Assembly: GCA_017996675.1 (NCBI GenBank)
Contig: JAGOGN010000003.1
Coordinates: 1 to 28,952 of the forward strand
Direction of reading: 5' to 3'
From: Lachnospiraceae bacterium
GTDB taxonomy: Bacteria; Bacillota_A; Clostridia; Lachnospirales; Lachnospiraceae
Length of the DNA: 28,952 bases
In this document: positions 16,680 through 23,567 of the stretch, piece by piece
Numbering within the stretch: position 1 is the first letter of the stretch
Layout: each line of letters starts with the position of its first letter
The notes under the pieces: model-generated
Told to the model about the DNA's origin: nothing
The model's database searches: none
Seen by the model: the letters and a program-made list of their open reading frames with translations, nothing else
Made by a program: the position numbers and the translations under genes

Positions 16680-16991
16680 ATGGACACAATACTAATCTCA
16701 CTGATTATCGCCGGTATTGGGCTGGCATTAAATGTATGGGCGGTGAATCATTCAGTCAATCAGGGAAATGTCGAAAATGCTCAACGCATGGGTACAATTA
16801 TCCAATCGTTAGAGGACATAAGAAAAGACCTTGAATCTCTTAAACAATCGCTAAATATGCAAGGCTCTACTCTAACCGACCATGAAAAGCGGATTATTAA
16901 ACTGGAAGCATCTGCGAAACACGACAATGATGTTTTAACAAAAATAGAACCAAAGATCGAGGACCTAGAAAAGAGGATAGAAATAAGATGA
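16680..16991 (+). CDS. XhlA-like membrane-anchored lysis accessory protein
   Basis: 103 residues: one N-terminal membrane segment (about 4-23, ILISLIIAGIGLALNVWAV) followed by a long coiled coil (SLEDIRKDLESLKQSLN, KIEPKIEDLEKRIE). This resembles the XhlA/haemolysin family that works with a holin in Bacillus-type lysis cassettes, though membrane segment and coil are in reverse order to classical XhlA. It overlaps the holin gene by 4 bp (ATGA). Confidence 0.7.
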   Translation: MDTILISLIIAGIGLALNVWAVNHSVNQGNVENAQRMGTIIQSLEDIRKDLESLKQSLNMQGSTLTDHEKRIIKLEASAKHDNDVLTKIEPKIEDLEKRIEIR

Positions 16992-17245
16992 ATAATAAGA
17001 CATATGACATTATCAAAAATTGTGCATTGATTGTAGTACCTGTTACAGCGTTTGTAGCATCAATGATATCTGTATGGCATATTCCATATGCTACTGAACT
17101 GACTGCAACATTGACGGCTATTGATACCTTTGCAGGTGCGTTTGTAATTGTTGCGAAGAAGATTCATGATGGCAAAACTGACCCAGACACGCCAGCAGAC
17201 ACGCCAGCAGACACGCCTACAGCAAATCCTACAGACACAAAGTAA
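16988..17245 (+). CDS. Holin
   Basis: 85 residues with two membrane segments (about 10-29, IIKNCALIVVPVTAFVASMI, and 40-57, around the TAIDTFAGAFVIVA stretch), a short polar turn and a hydrophilic tail. This is the two-helix layout of small Firmicutes phage holins (phage_holin_1/Bhl type). The tail has DTPA repeats from a 12-bp direct repeat (GACACGCCAGCA). It ends the late operon; a terminator follows at 17254. Confidence 0.88.
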   Translation: MNNKTYDIIKNCALIVVPVTAFVASMISVWHIPYATELTATLTAIDTFAGAFVIVAKKIHDGKTDPDTPADTPADTPTANPTDTK

Positions 17246-17253
17246 AATAAATT

Positions 17254-17282
17254 GTTGGATGCTATTGCATTCAACTTTTTTT
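17254..17282 (+). terminator. Rho-independent terminator of the late operon
   Basis: GTTGGATGC (17254-17262), loop TATT, GCATTCAAC (17267-17275; 9 bp, one G-U), then seven T (17276-17282). It directly follows the holin gene. Confidence 0.9.
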
Positions 17283-17292
17283 ATGTTAGAAT
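17265..17292 (+). promoter_or_regulatory. Candidate promoter of the freestanding RNA gene
   Basis: TTGCAT (17265-17270), 16-nt spacer, TAGAAT (17287-17292) with an extended -10 (TGTTAGAAT, 17284-17292). The -35 lies inside the arm of the preceding terminator. A start near 17299 would give an RNA of about 205 nt. TATAAA at 17293-17298 is an alternative -10. Confidence 0.5.
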
Positions 17293-17298
17293 TATAAA

Positions 17299-17504
17299 TA
17301 GGCAATGCAAAGCTAAAAACGCGGTGAACCCTACCTAAGTGGGAGTTGGAGAACGTATTGGCATGGTTCCAACCATGAGCAGGATATGTAGAACCTAAAA
17401 CGGGTGTATATAGGCTTTGGAACCTATAACATGTCCGATAGGGATTCGAGCAGAGAACTGTATGAAAGGTGCTAATAACCTAGGAAAATATTAGCATCTT
17501 TTTT
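17299..17504 (+). ncRNA. Unclassified structured RNA with predicted kissing loops
   Basis: No coding frame, yet a promoter and two terminators bound it. Hairpin A: CATGG/CCATG with loop TTCCAA (17367-17372). Hairpin B (17401-17437): CGGG/TCCG, TGT/ACA and TATAGG/CCTATA, with terminal loop CTTTGGAA. Loop bases TTGGAA (17417-17422) are the exact complement of loop A, so a six-bp kissing interaction is predicted. GCAG-AGAA-CTGT (17450-17461) forms a further small hairpin. GAACC occurs three times (near 17326, 17391 and 17420). I cannot match it to a named RNA family. Confidence 0.7.
17468..17504 (+). terminator. Terminator of the structured RNA
   Basis: GGTGCTAATA (17468-17477) pairs with TATTAGCATC (17489-17498) over 10 bp with one G-U; loop of 11 nt; six T from 17499. 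Confidence 0.88.
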
Positions 17505-17538
17505 ATTTTATACCATATTGGCAGTTTCACAGAAATGG

Positions 17539-17566
17539 TTGACATTTATATAAATTGTTTTATATT
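17539..17566 (+). promoter_or_regulatory. Integrase promoter
   Basis: Perfect TTGACA (17539-17544), 16-nt spacer, TATATT (17561-17566). Expected transcription start near 17573, which rules out the in-frame ATG at 17535 as start and supports ATG 17595. GTTTCAC at 17524-17530 just upstream repeats a half-site of the parS-like palindrome. Confidence 0.7.
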
Positions 17567-17594
17567 ATCAATATGCATAGCAGAGGGAATGAAA

Positions 17595-18644
17595 ATGGAT
17601 AACAATATTTTTATAAATGGGATCATGTCTAAAATAAATGAAATTGTAACTCAGAAGCAATTAGAGAATATATATGCAGAACTGGTATCTTATACTGATA
17701 ATTTTGAAATATCCGAAAAGAATTATCAAGTCTCCACATTAGAAGAACTGCCAAGGGAATATAAGGATTTCCTAGTATCTAAGAAACTGGAAGGACTTTC
17801 AGATAATACTATCAAGACATATAAAGAAACGCTGGATAGGTTCTTTATGGATATTCATATTCCAATTAGGGAAATGACATCTATTACAATTAAGAAATTC
17901 ACGGCTGAATATGCGTTTAAGAAAAATATAAATACGGATAAATTTCCATCAGCACATACAATTAACAATTTTCAGACAGTTCTCAATATCTTCTTCCAAT
18001 GGTGCTTTGATAATGGATATATTGAGAAGAACCCTTGCTCTGCAATATCCAAAACAAAATACAAGAAAAAGGAAATTGATGTATTGTCAGATACTGAAAT
18101 AAATAAATTATTTGATTACATTGGGACTATAAAAAATGAACTGGATAGAGAAACGCAGAGAACAATTATAATGCTATTTATAGATACTGGGTTGAGAGTG
18201 TCAGAATTAGCCTTTTTAAAGCTATCTGATATACAGTGGGATAAATGTTCAAGCGGGTACGTTCCGGCTCTTGTACGCAACGGAAAGGGCAACAAAGAGA
18301 GGGTTGTATATATTTCCCCTGCGTGTTCTGAACAATTAAAGAAATATTTGTTATTAAGAAAAGGGAACTCTGAATACTTTTTTGTATCTGCATACGGGGA
18401 ACACAACAATATGTCAGTTCGGAATATACAAAAGATGATGCAGAGATTAGGGAACAATGTTGGCATATCTGGGTTGCATCCTCACCAATTAAGACATACA
18501 ACAGGAACAGATATGGCTAAAAATGGTATACCTACACAAGTTATCCAAAAAATACTAGGGCATTCTTCGCCTGAAACGACAATCGAGTATTATGTGAAAA
18601 CAGACCAAAAAGAAATCATAAAACAGCTTTCAAAGGTATCATAA
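17595..18644 (+). CDS. int: Tyrosine site-specific recombinase (phage integrase)
   Basis: Integrates and excises the phage at att sites. 349 residues from ATG 17595, chosen because AGAGGG lies 7 nt upstream and the promoter covers the earlier in-frame starts. The N-terminal SAM-like core-binding domain (about 55-145) includes LVSKKLEGLSDNTIKTYKET. The catalytic domain carries R201 (TGLRVSEL), K234 (GKGNKER), H297 and R300 (HPHQLRH), H323 (LGHSS) and Y332/Y333 (IEYYV). The set is complete, so the enzyme should be active. The arrangement resembles XerC/D-type Firmicutes phage integrases. attP is not identified with certainty. Confidence 0.95.
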   Translation: MDNNIFINGIMSKINEIVTQKQLENIYAELVSYTDNFEISEKNYQVSTLEELPREYKDFLVSKKLEGLSDNTIKTYKETLDRFFMDIHIPIREMTSITIKKFTAEYAFKKNINTDKFPSAHTINNFQTVLNIFFQWCFDNGYIEKNPCSAISKTKYKKKEIDVLSDTEINKLFDYIGTIKNELDRETQRTIIMLFIDTGLRVSELAFLKLSDIQWDKCSSGYVPALVRNGKGNKERVVYISPACSEQLKKYLLLRKGNSEYFFVSAYGEHNNMSVRNIQKMMQRLGNNVGISGLHPHQLRHTTGTDMAKNGIPTQVIQKILGHSSPETTIEYYVKTDQKEIIKQLSKVS

Positions 18645-18656
18645 TTAGGCATTTTA

Positions 18657-18807
18657 TGGTATAATATATTTGAGCCTGAAGAGGCTCCTCATTTTCTTTC
18701 CCTATCTAATGTAGTCTGCGATAACTCAAATAAAGAATTATAATACGCCAAAGGCATATCGTAGACAAAAGAAGAAGTATACAGCCTGTTACTGTATACT
18801 TTTTTTA
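18657..18807 (+). ncRNA. Candidate second small RNA, or attP region, behind integrase
   Basis: An extended -10 (TGGTATAAT, 18657-18665) without a clear -35 lies at the end of int. Downstream are GAGCC-TGAAGA-GGCTC (18672-18687), a 10-bp stem GTCTGCGATA (18714-18723) with TATCGTAGAC (18757-18766; one G-T pair) enclosing 33 nt, and a terminator (18777-18806). No coding frame. It could be a short RNA, the integrase 3' leader, or the attP site with arm-type repeats; the sequence alone does not decide. Confidence 0.4.
18777..18806 (+). terminator. Strong terminator before the early promoter
   Basis: GTATACAG (18777-18784), loop CCTGTTA, CTGTATAC (18792-18799), perfect 8 bp, followed by seven T (18800-18806). 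It insulates the early operon from integrase transcription. Confidence 0.9.
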
Positions 18808-18833
18808 TATTCTAAAAAACATCAAATTTACTA

Positions 18834-18862
18834 TTGACAATAAATATCACGTACATTATAGT
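18834..18862 (+). promoter_or_regulatory. Main early promoter
   Basis: Perfect TTGACA (18834-18839), exact 17-nt spacer, TATAGT (18857-18862). Transcription would start near 18869, so ATG 18863 cannot be used and ATG 18890 is the start of the first gene. No obvious palindromic operator overlaps it. Confidence 0.8.
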
Positions 18863-18889
18863 ATGGTTATCAAATGGAGGAATAAGAAA

Positions 18890-19936
18890 ATGGCAACATA
18901 CTACAAGGGATTTGACAAAGATTTAAAGTGCAGAGGTATGCAGTTTGAAGTCGGCAAGACTTATGATACCGGAGCAAAAGATGAAGATATTGAATTATGC
19001 TCAGATACCGTTATTCATTTCTGTGATTCAGTCCAGGGCGTTCACAATTATTATTCACAACGGCCAGACGATTTTAACAGAGTATGCGTAATAAAGCCAC
19101 TAGGAAAAGTTGTTAATGATGGTGATAAGTTCGGTACTAACAAAATAAAAATTGTAAAAGAGATTGTGGGTAAGGAACTTGCCCATCTTAGAGGTCTTGA
19201 AAACGGGAATACTGGTATATTCAACACAGGCAACTATAACACAGGCGGCCGGAACACAGGCGGCCGGAACACAGGCGACCGGAACACAGGCGACTGGAAC
19301 ACAGGCGACTGGAACACAGGCAACTGGAACACAGGCAACTGGAACACAGGCGACCGGAATACTGGTGTATTCAACACAGGCGACTGGAACACAGGCAACC
19401 GGAACACAGGCGACTGGAACACAGGCGACCGGAACACGGGCGACCAGAACACAGGCAACTGGAACACAGGCGACCGGAACACAGGCGACCGGAACACAGG
19501 CAACTGGAACACAGGCGATTTTAATAGTGCAAATCATTCTACTGGATTTTTTAACACAACGGAACGTACAATTACAATTTTCAATAAAGATTCCGGCATG
19601 ACTTATAATGAATTTATTGGCTCAAGATTTTATTCTGCTCTTTGCTCTGCACCATTTATTTTAACAGAATGGCATGAGTTTACAGAAGACGAAATGAAAG
19701 ATTCGCCAATTCTTCAAGCTAGCGGAGGGAAACTAATTAAGCACACTTACAAAGAAGCGTGTATGGAATGGTGGAATAAATTAAGCATAGAAGACAAAGA
19801 AACAATTCAGCAGATTCCAAATTTTGATGCAGACATCTTTAAAGAGATTACTGGCATTGACCTTACACTCGAATGCTACGATGTTATGAACCCAGCAAAG
19901 AAACACAGAGTTACAGTAACGAAAGGTGGAAAATAA
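18890..19936 (+). CDS. Pentapeptide (NTGxx)-repeat protein, first gene of the early operon
   Basis: 348 residues in three parts. Residues 1-106 form a conserved phage domain starting MATYYKGFDKDLKCRGMQFE (I believe DUF7666). Residues 107-211 are 21 uninterrupted NTGxx pentapeptides (Pentapeptide_2-like), trailing off as NSANH-STGFF. Residues about 215-348 are an acidic, Trp-containing C-terminal domain. Hydrophobic units NTGIF (1) and NTGVF (11) stand ten units apart. TGGAGG at 18875-18880 sets the start. The role is unknown; pentapeptide repeats in other proteins form beta-helices, some mimicking DNA. Being first from a strong early promoter fits a host-takeover or counter-defence role, as inference only. 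Confidence 0.8.
   Translation: MATYYKGFDKDLKCRGMQFEVGKTYDTGAKDEDIELCSDTVIHFCDSVQGVHNYYSQRPDDFNRVCVIKPLGKVVNDGDKFGTNKIKIVKEIVGKELAHLRGLENGNTGIFNTGNYNTGGRNTGGRNTGDRNTGDWNTGDWNTGNWNTGNWNTGDRNTGVFNTGDWNTGNRNTGDWNTGDRNTGDQNTGNWNTGDRNTGDRNTGNWNTGDFNSANHSTGFFNTTERTITIFNKDSGMTYNEFIGSRFYSALCSAPFILTEWHEFTEDEMKDSPILQASGGKLIKHTYKEACMEWWNKLSIEDKETIQQIPNFDADIFKEITGIDLTLECYDVMNPAKKHRVTVTKGGK
19208..19522 (+). repeat. 15-bp minisatellite, 21 units
   Basis: Twenty-one tandem 15-bp units of the type AACACAGGCGACTGG within the pentapeptide gene. Most units differ only in the last five or six bases, and units 1 and 11 use different codons (AATACTGGT). The near identity of synonymous positions indicates recent expansion by slippage or recombination. 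Both strands stay open in several frames, which creates spurious reverse ORFs. Confidence 0.95.
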
Positions 19937-19960
19937 CAAGAACAAAAGGAGAAAATAAAT

Positions 19961-20503
19961 ATGAATAAGAAATTACTAGATAGATTCATGACAGAAAAAG
20001 TAGCCGTTCATGTAAAGACACAGGATGAATATAATAAGTTTATGAAGTTGCTAGGAAAGAAGACAAATATTAGATGGGCGGACGGAGACAAACCTATAGA
20101 ATATAATGGCTTTAAAAACACTAAACAAAATACTTTAATTTATTCTAATTTTGGTGCGTGCTTAACATATAATAGTGTAGAATATTATAGAGATTCGCAT
20201 TATGAAATTATTGAGTTTTCAGATTTGATTGCAATTCCTAAGCCAGAGAAGAAGAACTCAGATGTACCATTGACACAGAATGATAAAGTTGTTGCTTATA
20301 TGAAGAAAGAGAACGGCATTACAACACTTGAAGCGTTCAAAAACCTTGGTGTAACTCGATTGTCTGCAAGAATACATGATATTAGAGATATGGGGTATGT
20401 TGTTGGCGATGAATTTATTAAAGTAATTGACCGTAACGGTTCAGAAACACGAGTAAAAATGTATTGGCTTATACGTGAGCCGGAGAAAAGAGAGGGAGAA
20501 TAA
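19961..20503 (+). CDS. Helix-turn-helix (HTH_39-like) early protein
   Basis: 180 residues. The first ~90 (MNKKLLDRFMTEKVAVHVKT onward) are a mixed domain common in early genes of Firmicutes phages, with no known role. Residues about 105-175 form a winged-helix type domain: TQNDKVVAYMKKENGITTLE, then NLGVTRLSARIHDIRDMGY, which is the HTH_39 pattern seen in many phage proteins. DNA binding is likely, the target unknown. Ribosome site AAAAGGAG. Confidence 0.75.
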   Translation: MNKKLLDRFMTEKVAVHVKTQDEYNKFMKLLGKKTNIRWADGDKPIEYNGFKNTKQNTLIYSNFGACLTYNSVEYYRDSHYEIIEFSDLIAIPKPEKKNSDVPLTQNDKVVAYMKKENGITTLEAFKNLGVTRLSARIHDIRDMGYVVGDEFIKVIDRNGSETRVKMYWLIREPEKREGE

Positions 20504-20506
20504 ATA

Positions 20507-20707
20507 ATGAGAAACGCATGGCAGACAAGAATTGGATTTACTAGCAAAAGTGGAAAAGTTTATAGAGCAACATTCAGCAATGAAATTACCGGAAAGATTA
20601 GAGTTCAGATTGGGACCGTTGATATTTTATTTGATTCAGATGAATTAAAGGATATGATTGAGAAGTTTACTGATAATAGCAATGAATGCTATAAGGAGAA
20701 AGAATAA
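20507..20707 (+). CDS. Small early protein of unknown function
   Basis: 66 residues, starting MRNAWQTRIGFTSKSGKVYR; strands in the first half and a C-terminal acidic helix (DELKDMIEKFTDNSNE). It starts 3 bp after the preceding stop behind AGAGGGAG. Family not recognised. Confidence 0.7.
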   Translation: MRNAWQTRIGFTSKSGKVYRATFSNEITGKIRVQIGTVDILFDSDELKDMIEKFTDNSNECYKEKE

Positions 20708-20708
20708 G

Positions 20709-21029
20709 ATGAAGAAAAACGAAAATGAAAAAAAGTTGAATGAAGTGAGTGAAGTGAGTGAAGTTGCTACATTAGATGAAATCAATGAAAAAATTTATGT
20801 TATTAAAATTGGAAAGGTTTATTTAAATCTATACCACAACATAACAGAAATGCGTATGTCTAAACGGTTTGATGATGCATACAGATTTAATTCCTATCAT
20901 TCAGCGAACAGAATTGCTGATATTGTCGGCGGTGAAGTTCTGCGTGTTGGGGCGTACAGTTTAATGTTTCTCAATTCCGATGGGGACATTTATAGAGAAA
21001 ATAATGGAAAGAAAGGATTGAATAAATAA
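20709..21029 (+). CDS. Small early protein of unknown function
   Basis: 106 residues from ATG 20709, 1 bp after the previous stop and preceded by AAGGAGAAAG. The in-frame start at 20658 would overlap the upstream gene and has no ribosome site. The N-terminus is Lys/Glu-rich and carries a VSEVSEV duplication from a 9-bp direct repeat (AGTGAGTGA). The rest (IYVIKIGKVYLNLYHNITEM, GGEVLRVGAYSLMFL) looks like a small alpha/beta fold. Family not recognised. Confidence 0.65.
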   Translation: MKKNENEKKLNEVSEVSEVATLDEINEKIYVIKIGKVYLNLYHNITEMRMSKRFDDAYRFNSYHSANRIADIVGGEVLRVGAYSLMFLNSDGDIYRENNGKKGLNK

Positions 21030-21030
21030 T

Positions 21031-21276
21031 ATGGATTTAAGTAAGAAAGAACCAAAATGGAATATTAGAGCAATTTCAGCGGGATTGGATATGACAATTA
21101 GAGAACTTGCAGAAGCATCTGGAATTAAATATAGCCACTTGTCAAAAGTATACCAAGGTATTCTTAAAATGAATGAAGATGATCTAGAGAAATTAAGCAC
21201 ATTTACAGGTTTGCCAAAGGACAAAATTGTCAGCTTAAATAGAAAGAATAATAAAGAGAGCGAGGAAAATAAATAA
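21031..21276 (+). CDS. XRE-family HTH regulator
   Basis: 81 residues. A Cro/C1-type helix-turn-helix spans about 11-65: NIRAISAGLDMTIRELAEAS, then GIKYSHLSKVYQGILKMNED and EDLEKLSTFTGLP. It starts 1 bp after the previous stop. It is the only small XRE regulator in the window and is transcribed with the early genes rather than divergently, so it is more likely an early-gene modulator than the lysogeny repressor. Confidence 0.85.
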   Translation: MDLSKKEPKWNIRAISAGLDMTIRELAEASGIKYSHLSKVYQGILKMNEDDLEKLSTFTGLPKDKIVSLNRKNNKESEENK

Positions 21277-21282
21277 AGCATT

Positions 21283-21480
21283 ATGGAAAAATATAATTTT
21301 GATAAACTTGTAGAAGATGCATATGCTAGTAAAGACCCAGAGTATGAAGAAGATATTGAATGTGACGAATGTGGAGATTCTGCCGAGTATGAGTATGAGG
21401 GACAAAAATTATGTCAATATTGTTTAATTAAACAGTTGATTAATGATGGAATTATTACTGAAATTGGCAACGAAAGCTGA
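21283..21480 (+). CDS. Small zinc-ribbon protein
   Basis: 65 residues, acidic N-terminus, then two CxxC pairs (C27/C30 in CDEC and C44/C47 in CQYC) separated by 13 residues, the layout of a zinc ribbon. It ends with ITEIGNES. The ribosome site is weak, so coupling to the HTH gene 6 bp upstream is likely. It could bind nucleic acid or a protein; not known. Confidence 0.7.
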   Translation: MEKYNFDKLVEDAYASKDPEYEEDIECDECGDSAEYEYEGQKLCQYCLIKQLINDGIITEIGNES

Positions 21481-21488
21481 GAATATAT

Positions 21489-22184
21489 ATGATGCATTAT
21501 GGTAAAAGTTTATATCAATCAAATCAAACATATTTGGTGCATACATTCAATAATAGAGAAGAATGGCTGAATGGAAGAGTAAATCTTCATGGTATTGGTG
21601 GCTCGGATGCATCCGCTGCAATTGGAATGAACCCATGGCGGTCTAATCTTGATTTGTGGATGATTAAAACTGGGAGAAAAGAAGCACCGGATATTTCAGA
21701 TAATGAAAGAGTTAAGTATGGGCAGAATGCAGAGGAATACATTCGAAGATTGTTTCAACTAAAGTTTAAAGATGAATATGAAATACAGTATCAGGATAAT
21801 ACTATCTTGCAAAACGTGAACAATAAATATATGCTTTATTCTCCGGATGGGCTTATCCTTGAAAAGGCAACTGGAAGAAAGGGAATATTTGAATGCAAGA
21901 CAACCACGCTTATGAAGTCATACGACAAAGAGAAATGGAGAGATTGTATTCCAGAGAATTATTACATCCAAGTCATTCATGGTTTAAACACAACTGGATT
22001 TGACTTTGTAGATTTATATGCGGAGATAGCGTATGACAAAGATTACAGCCAGTTAAAAAGGTATCATATTGAACGGGATGATAAAATAGACGATTTGAAT
22101 TTTGAACAAGATGGTATATCGTCATTTTGGAATAATTATATTGTGACAGATAAAGAACCACCGCTTATTATAAGGGGGCTGTAA
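21489..22184 (+). CDS. YqaJ-family exonuclease (lambda Exo-like)
   Basis: Resects double-stranded DNA ends to give single strands for RecT-mediated annealing. 231 residues with all hallmarks: GIGGSDASAAIGMNPW (36-50), GQNAEEYI (78-85), SPDG with D120, FECKTTT with E135 and K137 (the D...ExK active site), and YYIQVIHGL with Q161. The length matches single-domain phage YqaJ enzymes. ATG 21489 is directly followed by another ATG at 21492. RecT follows further downstream. Confidence 0.93.
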   Translation: MMHYGKSLYQSNQTYLVHTFNNREEWLNGRVNLHGIGGSDASAAIGMNPWRSNLDLWMIKTGRKEAPDISDNERVKYGQNAEEYIRRLFQLKFKDEYEIQYQDNTILQNVNNKYMLYSPDGLILEKATGRKGIFECKTTTLMKSYDKEKWRDCIPENYYIQVIHGLNTTGFDFVDLYAEIAYDKDYSQLKRYHIERDDKIDDLNFEQDGISSFWNNYIVTDKEPPLIIRGL

Positions 22185-22197
22185 AAGGAGAAATTAA

Positions 22198-22596
22198 ATG
22201 AAAATAATTTTAAACAAAAGTTATGGTGGATTCGGTGCTTCATATGAAGCATATGAATTGTATGCAAAGAAAATGGGAATTGAATTATATGCATATAAAT
22301 TTGACTTTGGGTTACTTGAATGGGTACGTACAACAGGAACATCAGAACCGTGTATTATTTATTCTCGTGTCAATTGCGATAAAATCAAAGATTTAAAAGA
22401 CACTTTATATCTTAGCGGTGGTATGAGAACAGATAAGACATTTATTGAAGTTGTTGAAGAACTAGGGGACAAGGCAAGTTCAAGTTTATCGGAGTTAAAA
22501 GTATTTGAGATACCAGACAATAGCGATTATATTGTTTCCGATTATGATGGGATTGAAACATTATATTATAGCGAAAGCAAGATATATGAACGATAA
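22198..22596 (+). CDS. Conserved phage protein of unknown function (MKIILNKSYGGFG type)
   Basis: 132 residues. The N-terminus MKIILNKSYGGFGASYEAYE is a recurrent signature of small early proteins in clostridial and other Firmicutes phages that I recall but cannot assign a function. The middle has two Cys (PCIIYSRVNC), and the C-terminus is acidic and Tyr-rich. Ribosome site AAAAGGAG. The end overlaps the next gene. Confidence 0.75.
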   Translation: MKIILNKSYGGFGASYEAYELYAKKMGIELYAYKFDFGLLEWVRTTGTSEPCIIYSRVNCDKIKDLKDTLYLSGGMRTDKTFIEVVEELGDKASSSLSELKVFEIPDNSDYIVSDYDGIETLYYSESKIYER

Positions 22597-22813
22597 AGAT
22601 GATGAACAGTTAAGCATTTTCGGCAATGGAAGTGTGGTTGATATAGACCACGCTAAAGAATATGAAACACCAATAATCTGTGTTTCAAAAGATGAATGGA
22701 AAGCTATTTGCAAAGAAGCTGATGCTTGGTGTGATTTTGAGGAAGTGAAAAACATGACATATGAAGATGCTAAATGGTACGTGCAGCATATGCCAACATT
22801 TGTACCAATGTGA
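22586..22813 (+). CDS. Small acidic early protein of unknown function
   Basis: 75 residues from ATG 22586 (MNDKDDEQLSIFGNG). The frame is open further upstream, but those starts lie deep in the previous gene. It overlaps that gene by 11 bp, so translation is probably coupled. The C-terminal part, MTYEDAKWYVQHMPTFVPM, is compact and aromatic. Family not recognised. Confidence 0.6.
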   Translation: MNDKDDEQLSIFGNGSVVDIDHAKEYETPIICVSKDEWKAICKEADAWCDFEEVKNMTYEDAKWYVQHMPTFVPM

Positions 22814-22826
22814 AGGAGAATAGAAA

Positions 22827-22928
22827 ATGATAATTACACTATGTATCATTTGCTTCGTTGCGGGTGTAGCCATAGGAACAATACTAATGGCATTGATGGC
22901 AGCCGCTGGAGAGGATAGAGAAGAATAA
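22827..22928 (+). CDS. 33-residue single-pass membrane peptide
   Basis: Starts MIITLCIICFVAGVAIGTIL. Residues about 2-26 form one hydrophobic helix with a GxxxG-like small-residue spacing, and the tail is charged (GEDREE). GAAGGAG lies 8-14 nt upstream of ATG 22827, and the stop overlaps the next start (TAATG), so it is most likely a true gene. Tiny membrane peptides in early operons can affect host membrane functions; no specific role is claimed. Confidence 0.7.
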   Translation: MIITLCIICFVAGVAIGTILMALMAAAGEDREE

Positions 22929-23191
22929 TGAAAACACATCATTTAAAACTGAATGAGAAGTTCTGCGATGCCGTTATTTCCGGAGACAAAAACTTTGAAA
23001 TTAGATTTAATGACCGTGACTATCAAGTAGGAGACCATGTAATATTTCAAGCGTGGGGTAACCACTTCCCGGTAGATATGAACCCAATAAATAGCAAAGA
23101 GTATGAGATAATCTATGTTTTAAGTGGTTGGGGATTGAAAGATGGTTATGTTGCTTTTGCAACTAAGGAGATAACAGATGAAAAACATTGA
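22928..23191 (+). CDS. DUF3850 (ASCH/PUA-like) protein
   Basis: 87 residues with the family pattern: HHLKLNEKFCDAVISGDKNF at the start, FEIRFNDRDYQVGD at 23-36, and YVLSGWGLKDGYVAF near 62-76. The fold is related to ASCH and PUA domains, which bind RNA or modified bases. Role in phages unknown. Overlaps the next gene by 14 bp. Confidence 0.88.
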   Translation: MKTHHLKLNEKFCDAVISGDKNFEIRFNDRDYQVGDHVIFQAWGNHFPVDMNPINSKEYEIIYVLSGWGLKDGYVAFATKEITDEKH

Positions 23192-23561
23192 TAGACATGA
23201 TGTTCAAAAAGTATTAGCTTATTGGGTTGTTGACCATAAAGACATTCACAGTGCATTAAATTTATTGGGCTGTAAATATACAGATGATATCAATAAATGG
23301 TTATTATCAGATTATTTACCATTTACTGATTTTGAGTTAGAAATAATGAGACATATTGATACAGATTTCCATTATCTCGCTAGAGACTTTAACGGTGTAC
23401 TATATATTTATACTTCAGAAGTGGAAAAAGATTTGGAAGAAGATGAATGGGTTTGCCCATTAGGAACAGTAGAAATTTGGTATTTAGTTAGAGGTTGTTT
23501 TAAATCAATTACATGGGAAGATGGACCAGTTTGTATAGATGATTATGTCAAAAGAGGATAA
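23178..23561 (+). CDS. Acidic early protein of unknown function
   Basis: 127 residues, starting MKNIDRHDVQKVLAYWVVDH. Strongly acidic and aromatic (LLSDYLPFTDFELEIMRHID, WVCPLGTVEIWYLVRG). It starts inside the end of the DUF3850 gene behind AAGGAG. Family not recognised; an acidic surface is also seen in DNA mimics, but nothing specific supports that here. Confidence 0.65.
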   Translation: MKNIDRHDVQKVLAYWVVDHKDIHSALNLLGCKYTDDINKWLLSDYLPFTDFELEIMRHIDTDFHYLARDFNGVLYIYTSEVEKDLEEDEWVCPLGTVEIWYLVRGCFKSITWEDGPVCIDDYVKRG

Positions 23562-23567
23562 TAGAAT

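Noticed and set aside
17441..17452. tRNA T-arm-like GGGATTCGAGC in the non-coding RNA
   Set aside because: The arms around TTCGA do not pair as a T-stem and no acceptor or anticodon arm can be formed, so this is not a tRNA gene.
17299..17504. Group I or group II intron remnant for the RNA between holin and integrase
   Set aside because: GAACTGTATGA faintly recalls the start of group II domain V, but its pairing partner is absent, and no P7-like core or catalytic triad is found.
18863..18889. ATG 18863 as start of the pentapeptide gene
   Set aside because: It directly follows the -10 box (18857-18862) and lies before the expected transcription start. ATG 18890 has TGGAGG at the right distance.
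19208..19522. CRISPR array
   Set aside because: Units are contiguous 15-bp in-frame repeats without unique spacers, inside a coding gene.
19100..19537. Long reverse-strand and alternative-frame ORFs made of VACVP, PVFRS or QATGT repeats
   Set aside because: They are by-products of the 15-bp repeat, which lacks stops in several frames. No ribosome site or promoter is seen, and the pentapeptide frame is clearly the real one.
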